A stretch of 64,000 nucleotides of DNA. Origin: Clostridiales bacterium. GTDB taxonomy: Bacteria > Bacillota > Clostridia > Christensenellales > Aristaeellaceae. Shown here one piece after another: positions 6,502 to 15,579 of this stretch. A model generated the notes under the pieces. The model was not told the DNA's origin, did not search any database, and worked only from the letters and a program-made list of their open reading frames with translations. The position numbers and the translations under genes are program-made. Each line of letters starts with the position of its first letter. Position 1 is the first letter of the stretch. Location of the stretch: NCBI GenBank assembly GCA_004557125.1, contig SFET01000004.1, forward strand, positions 62,001 through 126,000, given 5' to 3'.

Positions 6502-7446
6502 ATGGCTTTTAATCCGAAGAAGCAGGCATACAACGCTTCCATCAATGCCGTGACGCTCGGCACCGGTGAGAAGAGCATCGTTGTCGGCGGCGAGAACGTT
6601 TTCCCGTTCTACACCTTCGACGCACCGATCGCCAACAGCCCGAAGATCGCTCTGGAGATCTCCGACAAGGGCGTTGAGTCCCTTCAGACCGCCGGCATGA
6701 AGGCCGCGTTCGAGGGCTGCGCCACCGTCGCCGACATGGCGAAGAAGGCCGAGGAGATCGAGGGCGTTTCCGCGATCTGCCTGCATTTTGAGAGCGCCGA
6801 TCCCAATGGCGAGAACAAGTCCGTTGAGGATTGCGTTGCCATGGCAAAGGAAGTTGCCGATGCAACCGCCCTGCCGATCATCATCATGGGCTGCAAGAAC
6901 ATCGAGAAGGACTCCGAGATCTTCTCCAAGTGCTCCGAAGCGCTGCAGGGCAAGAACATCGTCGTTCTCTCCGCCCGTGAGGAAGACTACAAGACCGTCG
7001 GCGCTTCCGCCGGCATGGCCTACAACCAAAAGGTTGGCGCCGAGTCCGCCGTGGACATCAACCTGGCCAAGCAGCTCAACGTTCTGCTGTCCCAGCTGGG
7101 TGTGTCCGCGCAGAGCATCCTGATGAACCTGGGCTCCTCCTGCGCCGGCTACGGCTATGAGTACCTCTCCTCTACCCTCGACCGCGTGAAGGCCGCTGCG
7201 CTGGCGCAGAACGACGCCCAGCTGCAGATGCCCATCGTGACGCCCATCTCCACCGAGACCTGGAACGTCAAGGAAGCGATGCTCTCCGAAGAGGAAGCTC
7301 CGGAATGGGGCAACGTCGAAGAGCGCGGCATCGAAATGGAAATCACGACCGCAGCCGCCTGCCTCACCAGCGGCTCCGACGTGGTGATCATGAAGCATCC
7401 TGCCGCAATCAAGACGATTGCGCAGTTCATCGACAGCCTGATGTAA
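6502..7446 (+). CDS. acsD: Corrinoid iron-sulfur protein, small subunit
   Basis: 314 residues, close to known AcsD/CdhD small subunits. This TIM-barrel subunit pairs with AcsC to form the corrinoid iron-sulfur protein, which carries the methyl group from methyl-THF to acetyl-CoA synthase. Typical features are the 'FYTFDAPIANSPKIALE' region and 'SSCAGYGYEYLSSTLDR' near the active interface. Start 6502 follows TTAGGGGGA. acsC follows after 21 nt. Codon use is strongly biased to C-ending codons, as expected for highly expressed genes. Confidence 0.92.
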   Translation: MAFNPKKQAYNASINAVTLGTGEKSIVVGGENVFPFYTFDAPIANSPKIALEISDKGVESLQTAGMKAAFEGCATVADMAKKAEEIEGVSAICLHFESADPNGENKSVEDCVAMAKEVADATALPIIIMGCKNIEKDSEIFSKCSEALQGKNIVVLSAREEDYKTVGASAGMAYNQKVGAESAVDINLAKQLNVLLSQLGVSAQSILMNLGSSCAGYGYEYLSSTLDRVKAAALAQNDAQLQMPIVTPISTETWNVKEAMLSEEEAPEWGNVEERGIEMEITTAAACLTSGSDVVIMKHPAAIKTIAQFIDSLM

Positions 7447-7467
7447 GCTGGGAAGGAGAGAATCACA

Positions 7468-8811
7468 ATGGCACTCAAAGGTCTTGATATTTTTAAGCTG
7501 ACTCCGAAAAAGAACTGCAAGGAATGCGGCAGCCCCACCTGCATGGCCTTCGCGATGAAGGTCGCCCAGGGCGCAGTCACCATCGACAAGTGCCCCTACA
7601 TGTCCGATGACGCGCTGGCCACCCTGTCCGAGGCCACTGCTCCCCTGATGAAGACCATCACCGTCGGCACCGGCGCCAACGAGCACAAGCTGGGCGGCGA
7701 AACCGTGCTGTTCCGTCACGAGAAGACCCTGGTCAACAAGAACCTCTACGCCGCCACCCTGTGCTCCTGCATGAGCGCTGAGGAAGTTGACGCTGCCATC
7801 GCCGCCGTCAAGAAGGTGGACTACGAGCGCATCGGCGAGCGCGAGTTCGTGGAGTTCCTGTTCCTGAACTACGCCGGCAACGGCGCGGACAAGTACGTCG
7901 AGCTGGTCAAGAAGGCCGCCGAGGCGGACCGCGCGCTGATCCTGAACTGCACCGACGCCGAGGCCGCCAAGGCTGCCCTGGAAGTGTGCAAGGCTTCTAA
8001 GCCCATCCTCAACGGCGCCAACAAGGCCAATGCCGCCGAGATGAGCGCCATCGCCACCGCCGCGGGCGTGACCCTGGGCGTGGGCGCGGAGAGCATCGAG
8101 GAGCTCTATGACACCGTCAAGGCTCTGGAAGCCGCTGGCAACAAGAACCTGGTTCTGGACGTGACTGGCAAGGACGCCAAGGAGACCCTGAAGAACGCCG
8201 TGCTGGTGCGCCGCACCGCCCTGAAGGACGGCGACCGCTCCTTCGGCTATCCGTCCATCGTCAACATCAACAAGCTGGCCGACGGCGACATGCACATGCA
8301 GACCGCCCTGGCCGCGATGTTCACCCTGCGCTACGGCTCCATCCTCGTGATGGGCATCCCGGGCTATGCTGAGGCCCTGGCTCTGTACGGGCTGCGCCAG
8401 AACATCTACACCGACCCGCAGAAGCCGATGAAGGTCGAGCCCGGCATCTACGCCCTCAACGGCGCGGACGAGAACTCCGTCTGCTCCCTGACCGTCGACT
8501 TCGCGCTGACCTACTTCCTGGTCTCCGGCGAGTACGAGCGCTCCAAGGCTCCGGTCAACCTGCTGATCTCCGACGCCAGCGGCATGTCCGTTCTGACCGC
8601 CTGGGCGGCCGGCAAGTTCTCTGCAGGCACCATCAAGAAGTTCTTCGACGAGTACGACATCGAGAACAAGGTCAAGTCCCGCACGCTGATCATCCCCGGC
8701 AAGGTCGCCGTCATGAAGGGCGAGATCGAAGCCAAGCTCCCGGGCTGGAACGTCGTCGTTGGCCCGATGGAGGCTGTGCAGCTGGTGAAGTTCATCAAGG
8801 ACTACGCATAA
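7468..8811 (+). CDS. acsC: Corrinoid iron-sulfur protein, large subunit
   Basis: 447 residues, matching AcsC. The N-terminal domain binds one [4Fe-4S] cluster through Cys17, Cys20, Cys25 and Cys42 (C-x2-C-x4-C-x16-C), which reductively activates the cobalt. A TIM barrel follows (about 60-320), then a C-terminal corrinoid-binding domain with 'LISDASGMSVLTAWAAGKFS'. The subunit shuttles the methyl group between AcsE and the acetyl-CoA synthase. Start 7468 follows GGAAGGAGAG. Forms an operon with acsD and acsE. Confidence 0.93.
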   Translation: MALKGLDIFKLTPKKNCKECGSPTCMAFAMKVAQGAVTIDKCPYMSDDALATLSEATAPLMKTITVGTGANEHKLGGETVLFRHEKTLVNKNLYAATLCSCMSAEEVDAAIAAVKKVDYERIGEREFVEFLFLNYAGNGADKYVELVKKAAEADRALILNCTDAEAAKAALEVCKASKPILNGANKANAAEMSAIATAAGVTLGVGAESIEELYDTVKALEAAGNKNLVLDVTGKDAKETLKNAVLVRRTALKDGDRSFGYPSIVNINKLADGDMHMQTALAAMFTLRYGSILVMGIPGYAEALALYGLRQNIYTDPQKPMKVEPGIYALNGADENSVCSLTVDFALTYFLVSGEYERSKAPVNLLISDASGMSVLTAWAAGKFSAGTIKKFFDEYDIENKVKSRTLIIPGKVAVMKGEIEAKLPGWNVVVGPMEAVQLVKFIKDYA

Positions 8812-8875
8812 TCTCTCTGCCGGATGGGATCTCCTCCCATCCGGTTTACCCCAAGAAGAAAAGGAGTAGAGAACA

Positions 8876-9661
8876 ATGGGCAAGTTTATCGTTATCGGTG
8901 AAAGAATTCACTGCATCTCTCCCGTCATCCGCAAGGCCATGGCCGAGCGCGATCCCGAGCCGATCCTCAAGCGTGCCAAGGAGCAGCTGGACGCCGGCGC
9001 GACCTATCTGGATCTGAACATTGGCCCCGCCGAGTCCGACGGCGAGGAGCTCATGCAGTGGGGCGTCAAGCTCCTGCAGGAGAACTTCGACAACGTTCCG
9101 CTGGCGCTGGATACCGCCAACATGAAGGCCATTGAGGCCGGCATCAAGGTCTACAACCGCGCCAAGGGCAAGCCGATCGTCAACTCTGCCGACGCCGGCG
9201 ACCGCCTGAACTACATCGACCTGGCCGCTGCCAACGACGCCATCGTCATCGCGCTGTGCTCCGCCAACGGAATCGCCGCCGACAACGACGAGCGCATGAT
9301 GCACTGCCAGAACATGCTCGAGCATGGTATGATGCTGGGCATGGAGGCCGAGGATCTGTGGTTCGACCCGCTGTTCCTGGTCATCAAGGGCATGCAGGAC
9401 AAGCAGATGGAAGTTCTGGAAGCCATCAAGATGTTCAGCGACATGGGCCTGAATTCCACCGGCGGCCTGTCCAACAACTCCAACGGCATGCCGAAGCACA
9501 TCCGTCCGATCATGGACTCCGCCATGGTCGCCATGTCCATGATGCAGGGCCTGACCTCCGCAATCGTCAACCCCTGCGACCTGCGCCTGATGGAGACCAT
9601 CAAGAGCTGCGACATCATCAAGAACAACAACCTGTACGCCGACTCCTACCTGGAGATCTGA
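8876..9661 (+). CDS. acsE: Methyl-THF:corrinoid iron-sulfur protein methyltransferase
   Basis: 261 residues, the expected AcsE (MeTr) length. It moves the methyl group of 5-methyl-THF to Co(I) of AcsCD. The fold is the pterin-binding TIM barrel: 'VIGERIHC' at the N-terminus, 'GATYLDLNIGP' (D and N pterin contacts), 'LALDTAN', 'IVNSADAGDR' and 'LNSTGGLSNNSNGMP' are all present. ATG 8876 follows AAAAGGAG. It is the last gene of the metF-cooC-acsD-acsC-acsE set; acsB and CODH genes are absent downstream. Confidence 0.93.
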   Translation: MGKFIVIGERIHCISPVIRKAMAERDPEPILKRAKEQLDAGATYLDLNIGPAESDGEELMQWGVKLLQENFDNVPLALDTANMKAIEAGIKVYNRAKGKPIVNSADAGDRLNYIDLAAANDAIVIALCSANGIAADNDERMMHCQNMLEHGMMLGMEAEDLWFDPLFLVIKGMQDKQMEVLEAIKMFSDMGLNSTGGLSNNSNGMPKHIRPIMDSAMVAMSMMQGLTSAIVNPCDLRLMETIKSCDIIKNNNLYADSYLEI

Positions 9662-9700
9662 TTGCAGGCAGGGGAGCGGCCCGCCGTGGTCGCGCCCGGA

Positions 9701-9735
9701 GCCGTCCGATGCGTTTGCATCGGGCGGCTTTTTTG
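9701..9735 (+). terminator. Terminator after acsE
   Basis: A 12 bp stem (9701-9712 with 9717-9728, one G-U pair) with a TTTG loop and a run of six T, a canonical intrinsic terminator ending the Wood-Ljungdahl operon. Confidence 0.9.
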
Positions 9736-9806
9736 TCGTTTGACAGATCGCTGCTTCTGATCTGACGGATGCTTCATCCGGACACTTCACTTAACACAAC
9801 GACGCA

Positions 9807-9893
9807 CAGTTTTAGCAAAACTGAAATTCCAACCAGAAAAATGCAGAGTTTTGATATAGATTTGTTGAAAAATGGTTTTGCATGTGCTATAAT
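9807..9893 (+). promoter_or_regulatory. Palindrome and promoter of the sugar importer
   Basis: CAGTTTT-AGC-AAAACTG (9807-9823) is a perfect inverted repeat 41 nt before TTGAAA (9865-9870), which is 17 nt from TATAAT (9888-9893). The palindrome may bind a regulator. The promoter serves the binding-protein gene at 9994. Nothing else is seen between the terminator at 9735 and this site. Confidence 0.65.
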
Positions 9894-9993
9894 ACAGTGT
9901 AAATGTGAAGAGTTCGTTTACAATGGTATTTAGCCTATGGGAGTTGTTCCTCTCCGCAAGGAGTGAACATAGAAAAAAAGGAGGGAAAACAAA

Positions 9994-10986
9994 ATGAAGA
10001 AATTTGTTGCTCTGCTCATGGCTGCCATCCTGGTCCTGACCTGCGCTTCTGCTTTCGCAGAGGGCTGGGAGATCGTCGTCGTCCCGAAGGACGCCTCCAA
10101 CCCCTGGTTCGTTCGCATGAACACCGGCGTTGAGGAGTACGCTGCCGCACATCCGGAAGACACCATCTATCAGAAGGGCACCGCCGAAATCGACGCCACC
10201 CTGCAGGCCCAGCTGGTTGACGACCTGGTCGCACAGGGTGTCGACGCAATCTGCGTGGTTCCGGTTGACATCAAGTCCATCGAGCCCTCTCTGAAGGCTG
10301 CCCGCGAAGCCGGCATCGTGGTCATCGCCCATGAAGGCGCTGCCCTCGAGAACGTCGACTACGACATCGAGGCCTTCAACAACGAGCTGTACGGCGCGTT
10401 CATCATGGACAACCTGGCCGCCGCCATGGGCGAAGAGGGCCTGTACACCACGATGGTCGCCGACCTGACCAACGGCTCCCACAATGAGTGGGCGGACGGC
10501 GGTGTGAAGCGCGCCACCGAGGCCTATCCGAACATGACCCTGCTGGAGTCTGATCCCCGCGTTGAGTCTCACGACAACGGCGATACCGCCTACAACGTTG
10601 CCAAGGAGCTCTTCAAGAAGTATCCGGATCTGAAGGGCATCATGGGCACCTCTTCCTTCGACGCCCCCGGCGTTGCCCGCGCGATCGAGGAGCTGGGCCT
10701 CTCCGGCAAGGTGTTCACCGCTGGTACCGGCATGCCTGGCGACAACGCCGAGCTGCTCAAGAGCGGCGCTGTGCAGTACCTGACCCTGTGGGATCCCGCT
10801 CTGGCGGGCCAGGCGATGGTCGCCCTCGCACAGAAGATCCTGGCTGGCGAAGAGATCTCCGCTCCGCTGGATCTGGGCGTGGAAGGCTACACCGAGCTCC
10901 AGTTCAAGGAAGGCTCCGACACCGTGTTCGAGGGCCAGGGCTGGATCACCATCACCGCTGAGAACGTGGATTCCTTCGGCTTCTAA
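9994..10986 (+). CDS. Sugar ABC transporter substrate-binding protein (RhaS/LsrB type)
   Basis: 330 residues with a signal peptide (MKK, hydrophobic core, cleavage after AFA near residue 22). The mature part is a type I periplasmic-binding fold: 'VVVPKDASNPWFVRMNTGVEE', 'QAQLVDDLVAQGVDAI' and 'GIVVIAHEG' match the LsrB/RhaS/RbsB cluster. It captures a sugar or related ligand (rhamnose, AI-2 or another sugar cannot be told apart) for the permeases downstream. AGGAGGG lies 9 nt before ATG 9994. Two stem-loops separate it from the ATPase gene, which would let the binding protein be made in excess. Confidence 0.85.
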   Translation: MKKFVALLMAAILVLTCASAFAEGWEIVVVPKDASNPWFVRMNTGVEEYAAAHPEDTIYQKGTAEIDATLQAQLVDDLVAQGVDAICVVPVDIKSIEPSLKAAREAGIVVIAHEGAALENVDYDIEAFNNELYGAFIMDNLAAAMGEEGLYTTMVADLTNGSHNEWADGGVKRATEAYPNMTLLESDPRVESHDNGDTAYNVAKELFKKYPDLKGIMGTSSFDAPGVARAIEELGLSGKVFTAGTGMPGDNAELLKSGAVQYLTLWDPALAGQAMVALAQKILAGEEISAPLDLGVEGYTELQFKEGSDTVFEGQGWITITAENVDSFGF

Positions 10987-11002
10987 TTTCAGAAATTGAA
11001 TT

Positions 11003-11026
11003 GCGGGGAGCCCTACGGCTCCCCGC
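11003..11026 (+). terminator. Hairpin after binding-protein gene
   Basis: GCGGGGAGCC (11003-11012) pairs perfectly with GGCTCCCCGC (11017-11026) around a CTAC tetraloop. There is no U-tract. It probably stabilises or partly terminates the upstream transcript. Confidence 0.5.
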
Positions 11027-11035
11027 AGGTCTTCT

Positions 11036-11081
11036 CGGCAGATTTTGCCTGAACGGCTTGTTGTTCAGGCAAAATCTGCCG
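11036..11081 (+). terminator. 19-bp perfect hairpin within importer operon
   Basis: The 11036-11054 arm pairs perfectly with 11063-11081 around an 8 nt loop. The strong stem is followed by GGATTTTGC and not by a clean U-run. It is likely an attenuator or RNA-stability element that sets the ratio of binding protein to membrane components. Confidence 0.55.
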
Positions 11082-11154
11082 GGATTTTGCGGAGCTGCGC
11101 TCCGTCACCCCAAGAAACCCGGCGGGTCAAACCGTCGCAAGGAGGATTCAGGCA

Positions 11155-12639
11155 ATGTCCGAGTATCTGCTCAGAGCAGTAGACATCAGCAAATCGTTCG
11201 GCGCGGTCAAGGCACTGCAGAACGTGACGCTGGAAATCAAGCCCGGCGAGGTTCACTGCCTGGCCGGCGAGAACGGCTGCGGAAAATCTACAATCATCAA
11301 GGTCATCTGCGGCGTTCACAAGCCCGATGGCGGCCACATTGAATTCGATGGAAAGACCTATTCCGAAATCACGCCCCTGGAGGCCATCAACATGGGCGTG
11401 CAGGTCATCTATCAGGACTTTTCCATCTTCCCGAACCTGACGGTCATGGAGAATCTGGCGTTCAACACCGAGCTGGCCGCAGGTCACAAGCTCGTGAACA
11501 AGCGCCGCATGCGCCAGATCGCCAAGGAGGCTCTCTCCAAGATCAACTTTGACATGGAGCTGGATCGCCTGGTCGGCTCCCTCACCGTCGCGGAGAAGCA
11601 GATGGTCGCCATCTGCCGCGCGCTGATGTTCAACGCAAAGCTCATCATCATGGACGAGCCCACCACGGCGCTGACGAAGAAGGAGGTCAAGGCCCTCTTT
11701 GAGATCATCCTGAAGCTCAAGGCCCAGGGTATCGCCATCCTGTTCGTTAGCCACAAGCTTGACGAAGTCTTTGAAATCTCGGAGCGCTTCTCCATCATGC
11801 GCAGCGGTCAGATGGTTGCCACAGGCAACACCGCCGACCTGGACGACAAGAAGTTCTCCTACTATATGACGGGCCGCGAATTTGAGTCTGAGCCCTTCAA
11901 GCCGAGCTTTGAGAGCAAGGAAAACGTTCTGGAGGTCAAAAATCTCACGCTGGACGGCAGCTTTGAGGACATCTCCTTCAACCTGCGCCGCGGCGAGATC
12001 CTGGGCATCACCGGCCTTCTGGACTCCGGACGCACTGAGCTGGCGCTGTCCATGTTCGGTCTGCGCAAGGCCACCAGTGGCGAGATCGTCAAGGACGGCA
12101 AGCCGGTGAAGATCGCAAATCCCCGCGACGCCATCGCTGCGGGCATCGGCTTCGTACCGGAGGACCGACTGAGCGAGGGCCTGTTCCTCACCCAGTCCAT
12201 CGCGGACAACATCATCATCTCGGAGATCGACCATCTCACCAAAGCCGCGGGCGTGCTCAACCGCAAGGAGTGCAAGGACGAGGTGGACAAGTGGGTCAGG
12301 GAGCTGGCGATCAAGACCCCCGATCCGCAGAACGCCTGCACCACCCTGTCCGGCGGCAACCAGCAGAGAATCGTGCTGGCCAAGTGGCTGGCCTGCAAGC
12401 CGGACGTGCTGATCCTCAACGGCCCCACCGTGGGCGTGGACATCGGCTCCAAGCACGACATCCACGCGATCCTTCAACGCCTGGCGGATCAGGGAATGGC
12501 GATCATCATCATCTCCGATGACCTGCCCGAGGTTCTGGAAAACTGCTCCAAGCTGCTGGTCATGAAGAAGGGCCGGATCGTCGCGCAGCTCGAACCGGCA
12601 GCGACCGACGAAGCCACCGTGCTCTCGCACATGATGTAA
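11155..12639 (+). CDS. Sugar ABC transporter ATPase, two-domain (RbsA/LsrA type)
   Basis: 494 residues with two tandem ABC domains. The first has a good Walker A (GENGCGKST, about residue 42), a degenerate signature ('SLTVAEKQM') and 'LIIMDEPTTAL'. The second starts near residue 255, has an altered Walker A ('GLLDSGRTE') and an intact 'LSGGNQQRIVLAKWL' signature. This arrangement is standard for RbsA, XylG, RhaT and LsrA. It powers the two permeases that follow. Start 11155 follows AAGGAGG. Confidence 0.9.
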   Translation: MSEYLLRAVDISKSFGAVKALQNVTLEIKPGEVHCLAGENGCGKSTIIKVICGVHKPDGGHIEFDGKTYSEITPLEAINMGVQVIYQDFSIFPNLTVMENLAFNTELAAGHKLVNKRRMRQIAKEALSKINFDMELDRLVGSLTVAEKQMVAICRALMFNAKLIIMDEPTTALTKKEVKALFEIILKLKAQGIAILFVSHKLDEVFEISERFSIMRSGQMVATGNTADLDDKKFSYYMTGREFESEPFKPSFESKENVLEVKNLTLDGSFEDISFNLRRGEILGITGLLDSGRTELALSMFGLRKATSGEIVKDGKPVKIANPRDAIAAGIGFVPEDRLSEGLFLTQSIADNIIISEIDHLTKAAGVLNRKECKDEVDKWVRELAIKTPDPQNACTTLSGGNQQRIVLAKWLACKPDVLILNGPTVGVDIGSKHDIHAILQRLADQGMAIIIISDDLPEVLENCSKLLVMKKGRIVAQLEPAATDEATVLSHMM

Positions 12640-12652
12640 GGAGGGAAAGAAT

Positions 12653-13687
12653 ATGAATCTGAAAAAATCTCTCCGTAAGCTGACCGGAAGAAGCGAATTT
12701 TACATCACGCTGGTGTTCCTCGCACTGTGCCTGCTGATCGAGGTTCGCTCCCATCAGTTCTTCACCCCCAACAACATCGTCGACATCCTCAGCGCGCTGG
12801 TCGTGCCCGGAATCTTCGCCATTGGCGAGTTCATGGTCATCGTCTCCGGCGGCTTCGATGTATCGTTCCCGGCGCTGGCCTCTCTTACCGGCTATGCGAC
12901 CACCAAGATGCTGCTGGACATGGGCTGGGAAGGCGGCGTGTGGCTGCCCATCCTGATCACCATCGTGATCGGCGGCGTCCTGGGCGCGTTCAACGGCCTG
13001 TTCATCGGCTACTTTGAGCTGCCGGCCATGATCGTGACCCTGGGCTCATCCTCCGTGTTCAAGGGCCTGATGCAGGGCGCGCTGAACTCCAAGCAGCTGG
13101 CCGTGATTCCGCAGGGCATGCGCTCCTTCGGCACCTCCGCGCTGTTCATCGCGGAAAACAAGACCTCCGGCCTGACCTCGCGCATGCCGACGACATTTCT
13201 GATGCTCGTGGCTGTGCTGCTCGTGACCTACTTCCTGCTCAACAAGACCATGTTCGGTCGCGGCATCTACGCCATCGGCGGCAACGCGACCAGCGCCCAT
13301 CGCGCGGGCTTCAACGTCAAGCGCACCCGCTTTTTGATGCTGGTGTACGTGGGCGTGATCTCCGCCTTGGCGGGCCTGTGCCGCGTGAGCATGATGCAGC
13401 AGATGCATCCCACCAACATGCTGGGCATGGAGATGAACATCATCGCCGGCGTTGTGCTGGGCGGCACCGCCATCGTCGGCGGCAGCGGCACGCTGTACGG
13501 CTGCATGCTGGGCACCGCGCTGATCGTCATGGTGGAGAATTCCATGATCCTGATCGGCATTCCCACCGTCTGGAAGGACTTCTTCGTCGGCGCGCTGATT
13601 GTGGTCGGCACCGGCATCTCCGCAATGCAGGTCACGCGTGCCAATAAGGCCGGCCTTCGCAACCTGAAAAAGGAGGCGGTAAAATGA
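12653..13687 (+). CDS. Sugar ABC transporter permease 1
   Basis: 344 residues, a multi-span (about 9-10 helices) RbsC-family permease (BPD_transp_2). The conserved cytoplasmic loop 'FGRGIYAIGGNATSAHRAGFNV' and the preceding 'MIVTLGSSSVFKGLMQG' are diagnostic. It should form a heterodimer with the next permease. The start follows AAGGAGGG, 13 nt after the ATPase stop. Two unlike permeases plus one double ATPase match the Lsr (AI-2) and rhamnose importers. Confidence 0.88.
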   Translation: MNLKKSLRKLTGRSEFYITLVFLALCLLIEVRSHQFFTPNNIVDILSALVVPGIFAIGEFMVIVSGGFDVSFPALASLTGYATTKMLLDMGWEGGVWLPILITIVIGGVLGAFNGLFIGYFELPAMIVTLGSSSVFKGLMQGALNSKQLAVIPQGMRSFGTSALFIAENKTSGLTSRMPTTFLMLVAVLLVTYFLLNKTMFGRGIYAIGGNATSAHRAGFNVKRTRFLMLVYVGVISALAGLCRVSMMQQMHPTNMLGMEMNIIAGVVLGGTAIVGGSGTLYGCMLGTALIVMVENSMILIGIPTVWKDFFVGALIVVGTGISAMQVTRANKAGLRNLKKEAVK

Positions 13688-14715
13688 ACAAGCTGCAAGC
13701 CATCTACCGCAAGGACCGCCACATCTCCCGCCTGGTCATCATGATCGTGGCGTGGATGATCTTCATGGCGATCACCCGCTTCTCGAAGTTCTACACCGTC
13801 ATCAACTTTACCACCATGGCCAGCCAGTTCCCCGAGTTCGGCATCATGGCCCTGGGCGGCATGCTGTGCATGATCACCGGCGGCATTGACCTGTCCTCCG
13901 TGGGCGTGGCCAACGTCACCTCCATCACCATGGGCATGTTCATGAAGAGCCGGATGGTTGACGGCAGCATCAATGTATTCACCATGATCGCCGCGTTCGC
14001 GATGGCGATCTGCATCGGCCTGGTGGTCGGCGCGATCAACGGCGTGCTGATCTCCAAGATCAAGATCCCGCCGATCCTGACGACCCTGGGCATGAACCAG
14101 CTGGTGACCGGCGTCTCCATGGTCATCACCGGCGGCAATGCGGTCAGCGACCTGCCCATGAACTACGCGGAGACCATCAACCAGAAGCTGCTCAAGGTCA
14201 TCCCCGGCAAGCGGGGCGTGATGCAGGGCGTTCTGCCGGTGCAGCTGATCTTCTTCGTGGTCATCGCGCTGATCATCTGGTTCCTGCTGGCGCGCACCTC
14301 CTTCGGCAAGAAGATCTACATGATCGGCACCAACGAGAATGTGGCCCGCTTCTCCGGCGTGAAGGTGGATCGCATGCTCATCAAGACCTACGCGATCTCC
14401 GGCATCTGCGCGGCCATCGGCGGCATGATCATGCTGGCCAACTACAATTCCGCGCGCTCGGACTACGGCAGCGTCTACACCCTCCAGTGCATCCTGATCG
14501 TGGTGCTGGGCGGCGTGGATCCCAAGGGCGGCCGCGGCAAGATCAGCGGCGTGCTGCTGGCCATCATCCTGCTGCGTTTGCTGGAAACCGGCCTCAACCG
14601 CTTCCCGCAGATCTCCAGCTACTACATCAACCTGATCTACGGCGCGGTGCTGCTGCTGGTCATGGTGCTCAACTACTTCGTGGAGCATCCCATCACCCGG
14701 CGCAAGGCTGCGTAA
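13684..14715 (+). CDS. Sugar ABC transporter permease 2
   Basis: 343 residues, second RbsC-family permease, overlapping the first by 4 nt (ATGA) with AAAGGAGG before the start. It has the family loop 'FGKKIYMIGTNENVARFSGV' and 'IPPILTTLGMNQLVTGVSMV'. Together the two permeases form the channel. Ligand identity is not readable from the sequence; no kinase or catabolic gene is attached to the operon. Confidence 0.88.
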   Translation: MNKLQAIYRKDRHISRLVIMIVAWMIFMAITRFSKFYTVINFTTMASQFPEFGIMALGGMLCMITGGIDLSSVGVANVTSITMGMFMKSRMVDGSINVFTMIAAFAMAICIGLVVGAINGVLISKIKIPPILTTLGMNQLVTGVSMVITGGNAVSDLPMNYAETINQKLLKVIPGKRGVMQGVLPVQLIFFVVIALIIWFLLARTSFGKKIYMIGTNENVARFSGVKVDRMLIKTYAISGICAAIGGMIMLANYNSARSDYGSVYTLQCILIVVLGGVDPKGGRGKISGVLLAIILLRLLETGLNRFPQISSYYINLIYGAVLLLVMVLNYFVEHPITRRKAA

Positions 14716-14729
14716 GTATCGCTTGCAAG

Positions 14730-14760
14730 AGGGCCGCAGGAAAGCTGCGGCCCTGTTTTG
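14730..14760 (+). terminator. Terminator of sugar importer operon
   Basis: AGGGCCGCAG (14730-14739) pairs with CTGCGGCCCT (14745-14754), GAAAG loop, then GTTTTG. Confidence 0.8.
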
Positions 14761-14783
14761 TCAATGGGTGAATGGAGGAAGAA

Positions 14784-15500
14784 ATGGGGGATACCGTACT
14801 TTTGTGCGTGCACGGCATACAGGGCGGGCCGGAACGTTTTTCGGAAGTCGAGCGCGCGCTTGCTGGACGCTTCGATGTGGTGCGCCTGCTGCTTCCGGGG
14901 CACGGTTCGGACGTGCGCGCATTTCGAACGAGCGGCATGGATGCGTGGCAGGCATGCGTGGATGAAGCGATCGACGATCTCCGCAGAAAATACCGGGGGA
15001 TCGTCTATCTGGGGCATTCCATGGGAGGCCTGCTGGGCATAGACGCCTGTCTGCGCGGCCATCGCGTGGATGCCATGATCCTGCTTGCCTGTCCGCTGCG
15101 CATTCGCATAACATGGCGCTATGTGCGCAACAGCGTCTGCTCCGTGCTCGGCTGGCGGGATCTGAATCCCTTCGTCCACGCCACGCGCTTGGGGAACAGC
15201 GTGCAGGCCCGGCATCCATGGGAGTACCTGTCGTGCGCGCGTCCGTATGTGCAGCTGCTCCGGAAATCGCGGGATGTGCGCAGACGCGTCGGCGCGCTCG
15301 CGATCCCGGTGGCGGCGCTCCATGGGTCGCGGGATGAAATCGTGCACCGGCGCTCACTGGACTGCTTCAAGGGCATGGCCAACGCATCGCGGCGCATCCT
15401 CTCCGGTTGCGGACACGAATACTATACCGAAGAAGCCCGCGGGATCATCCTGGCCATGGTGGAGGCAGCGCTGGGATCGGACGCGGTACAGACAGATTAA
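14784..15500 (+). CDS. Alpha/beta hydrolase, monoacylglycerol lipase or carboxylesterase-like
   Basis: 238 residues from ATG 14784, chosen because GGAGGAA lies just upstream (an in-frame ATG at 14772 has none). 'CVHGIQGGP' forms the oxyanion-hole loop, 'YLGHSMGG' carries the nucleophile Ser (G-x-S-x-G), 'LHGSRDEIVHR' holds the acid Asp and 'LSGCGHEYY' the His. No signal peptide, so cytosolic. Substrate is unknown; the HG-x-GG pattern resembles short-chain or monoacylglycerol lipases. It is a single-gene unit between two terminators. Confidence 0.75.
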   Translation: MGDTVLLCVHGIQGGPERFSEVERALAGRFDVVRLLLPGHGSDVRAFRTSGMDAWQACVDEAIDDLRRKYRGIVYLGHSMGGLLGIDACLRGHRVDAMILLACPLRIRITWRYVRNSVCSVLGWRDLNPFVHATRLGNSVQARHPWEYLSCARPYVQLLRKSRDVRRRVGALAIPVAALHGSRDEIVHRRSLDCFKGMANASRRILSGCGHEYYTEEARGIILAMVEAALGSDAVQTD

Positions 15501-15531
15501 AACGCATTCCGTTTTGCATGGAATGCGTTTT
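15499..15531. terminator. Bidirectional terminator
   Basis: AAAACGCATTCC (15499-15510) pairs perfectly with GGAATGCGTTTT (15520-15531). The A-rich and T-rich ends let it work for both convergent genes. Confidence 0.8.
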
Positions 15532-15579
15532 CATTTGCTGAGAAATCGTGGGATGCGGTATGACCGGATTGATGCTCTT

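Noticed and set aside
6478..8883. An 801-codon frame on the minus strand opposite acsD/acsC
   Set aside because: Antisense shadow of strongly codon-biased genes; the product is compositionally odd and has no start signal.
9994..14715. Assignment of the importer as a definite AI-2 (Lsr) system
   Set aside because: The gene set fits Lsr, rhamnose and other RbsABC-type importers equally. No lsrK, lsrF, lsrG or rhamnose genes are adjacent, so I keep a general call.
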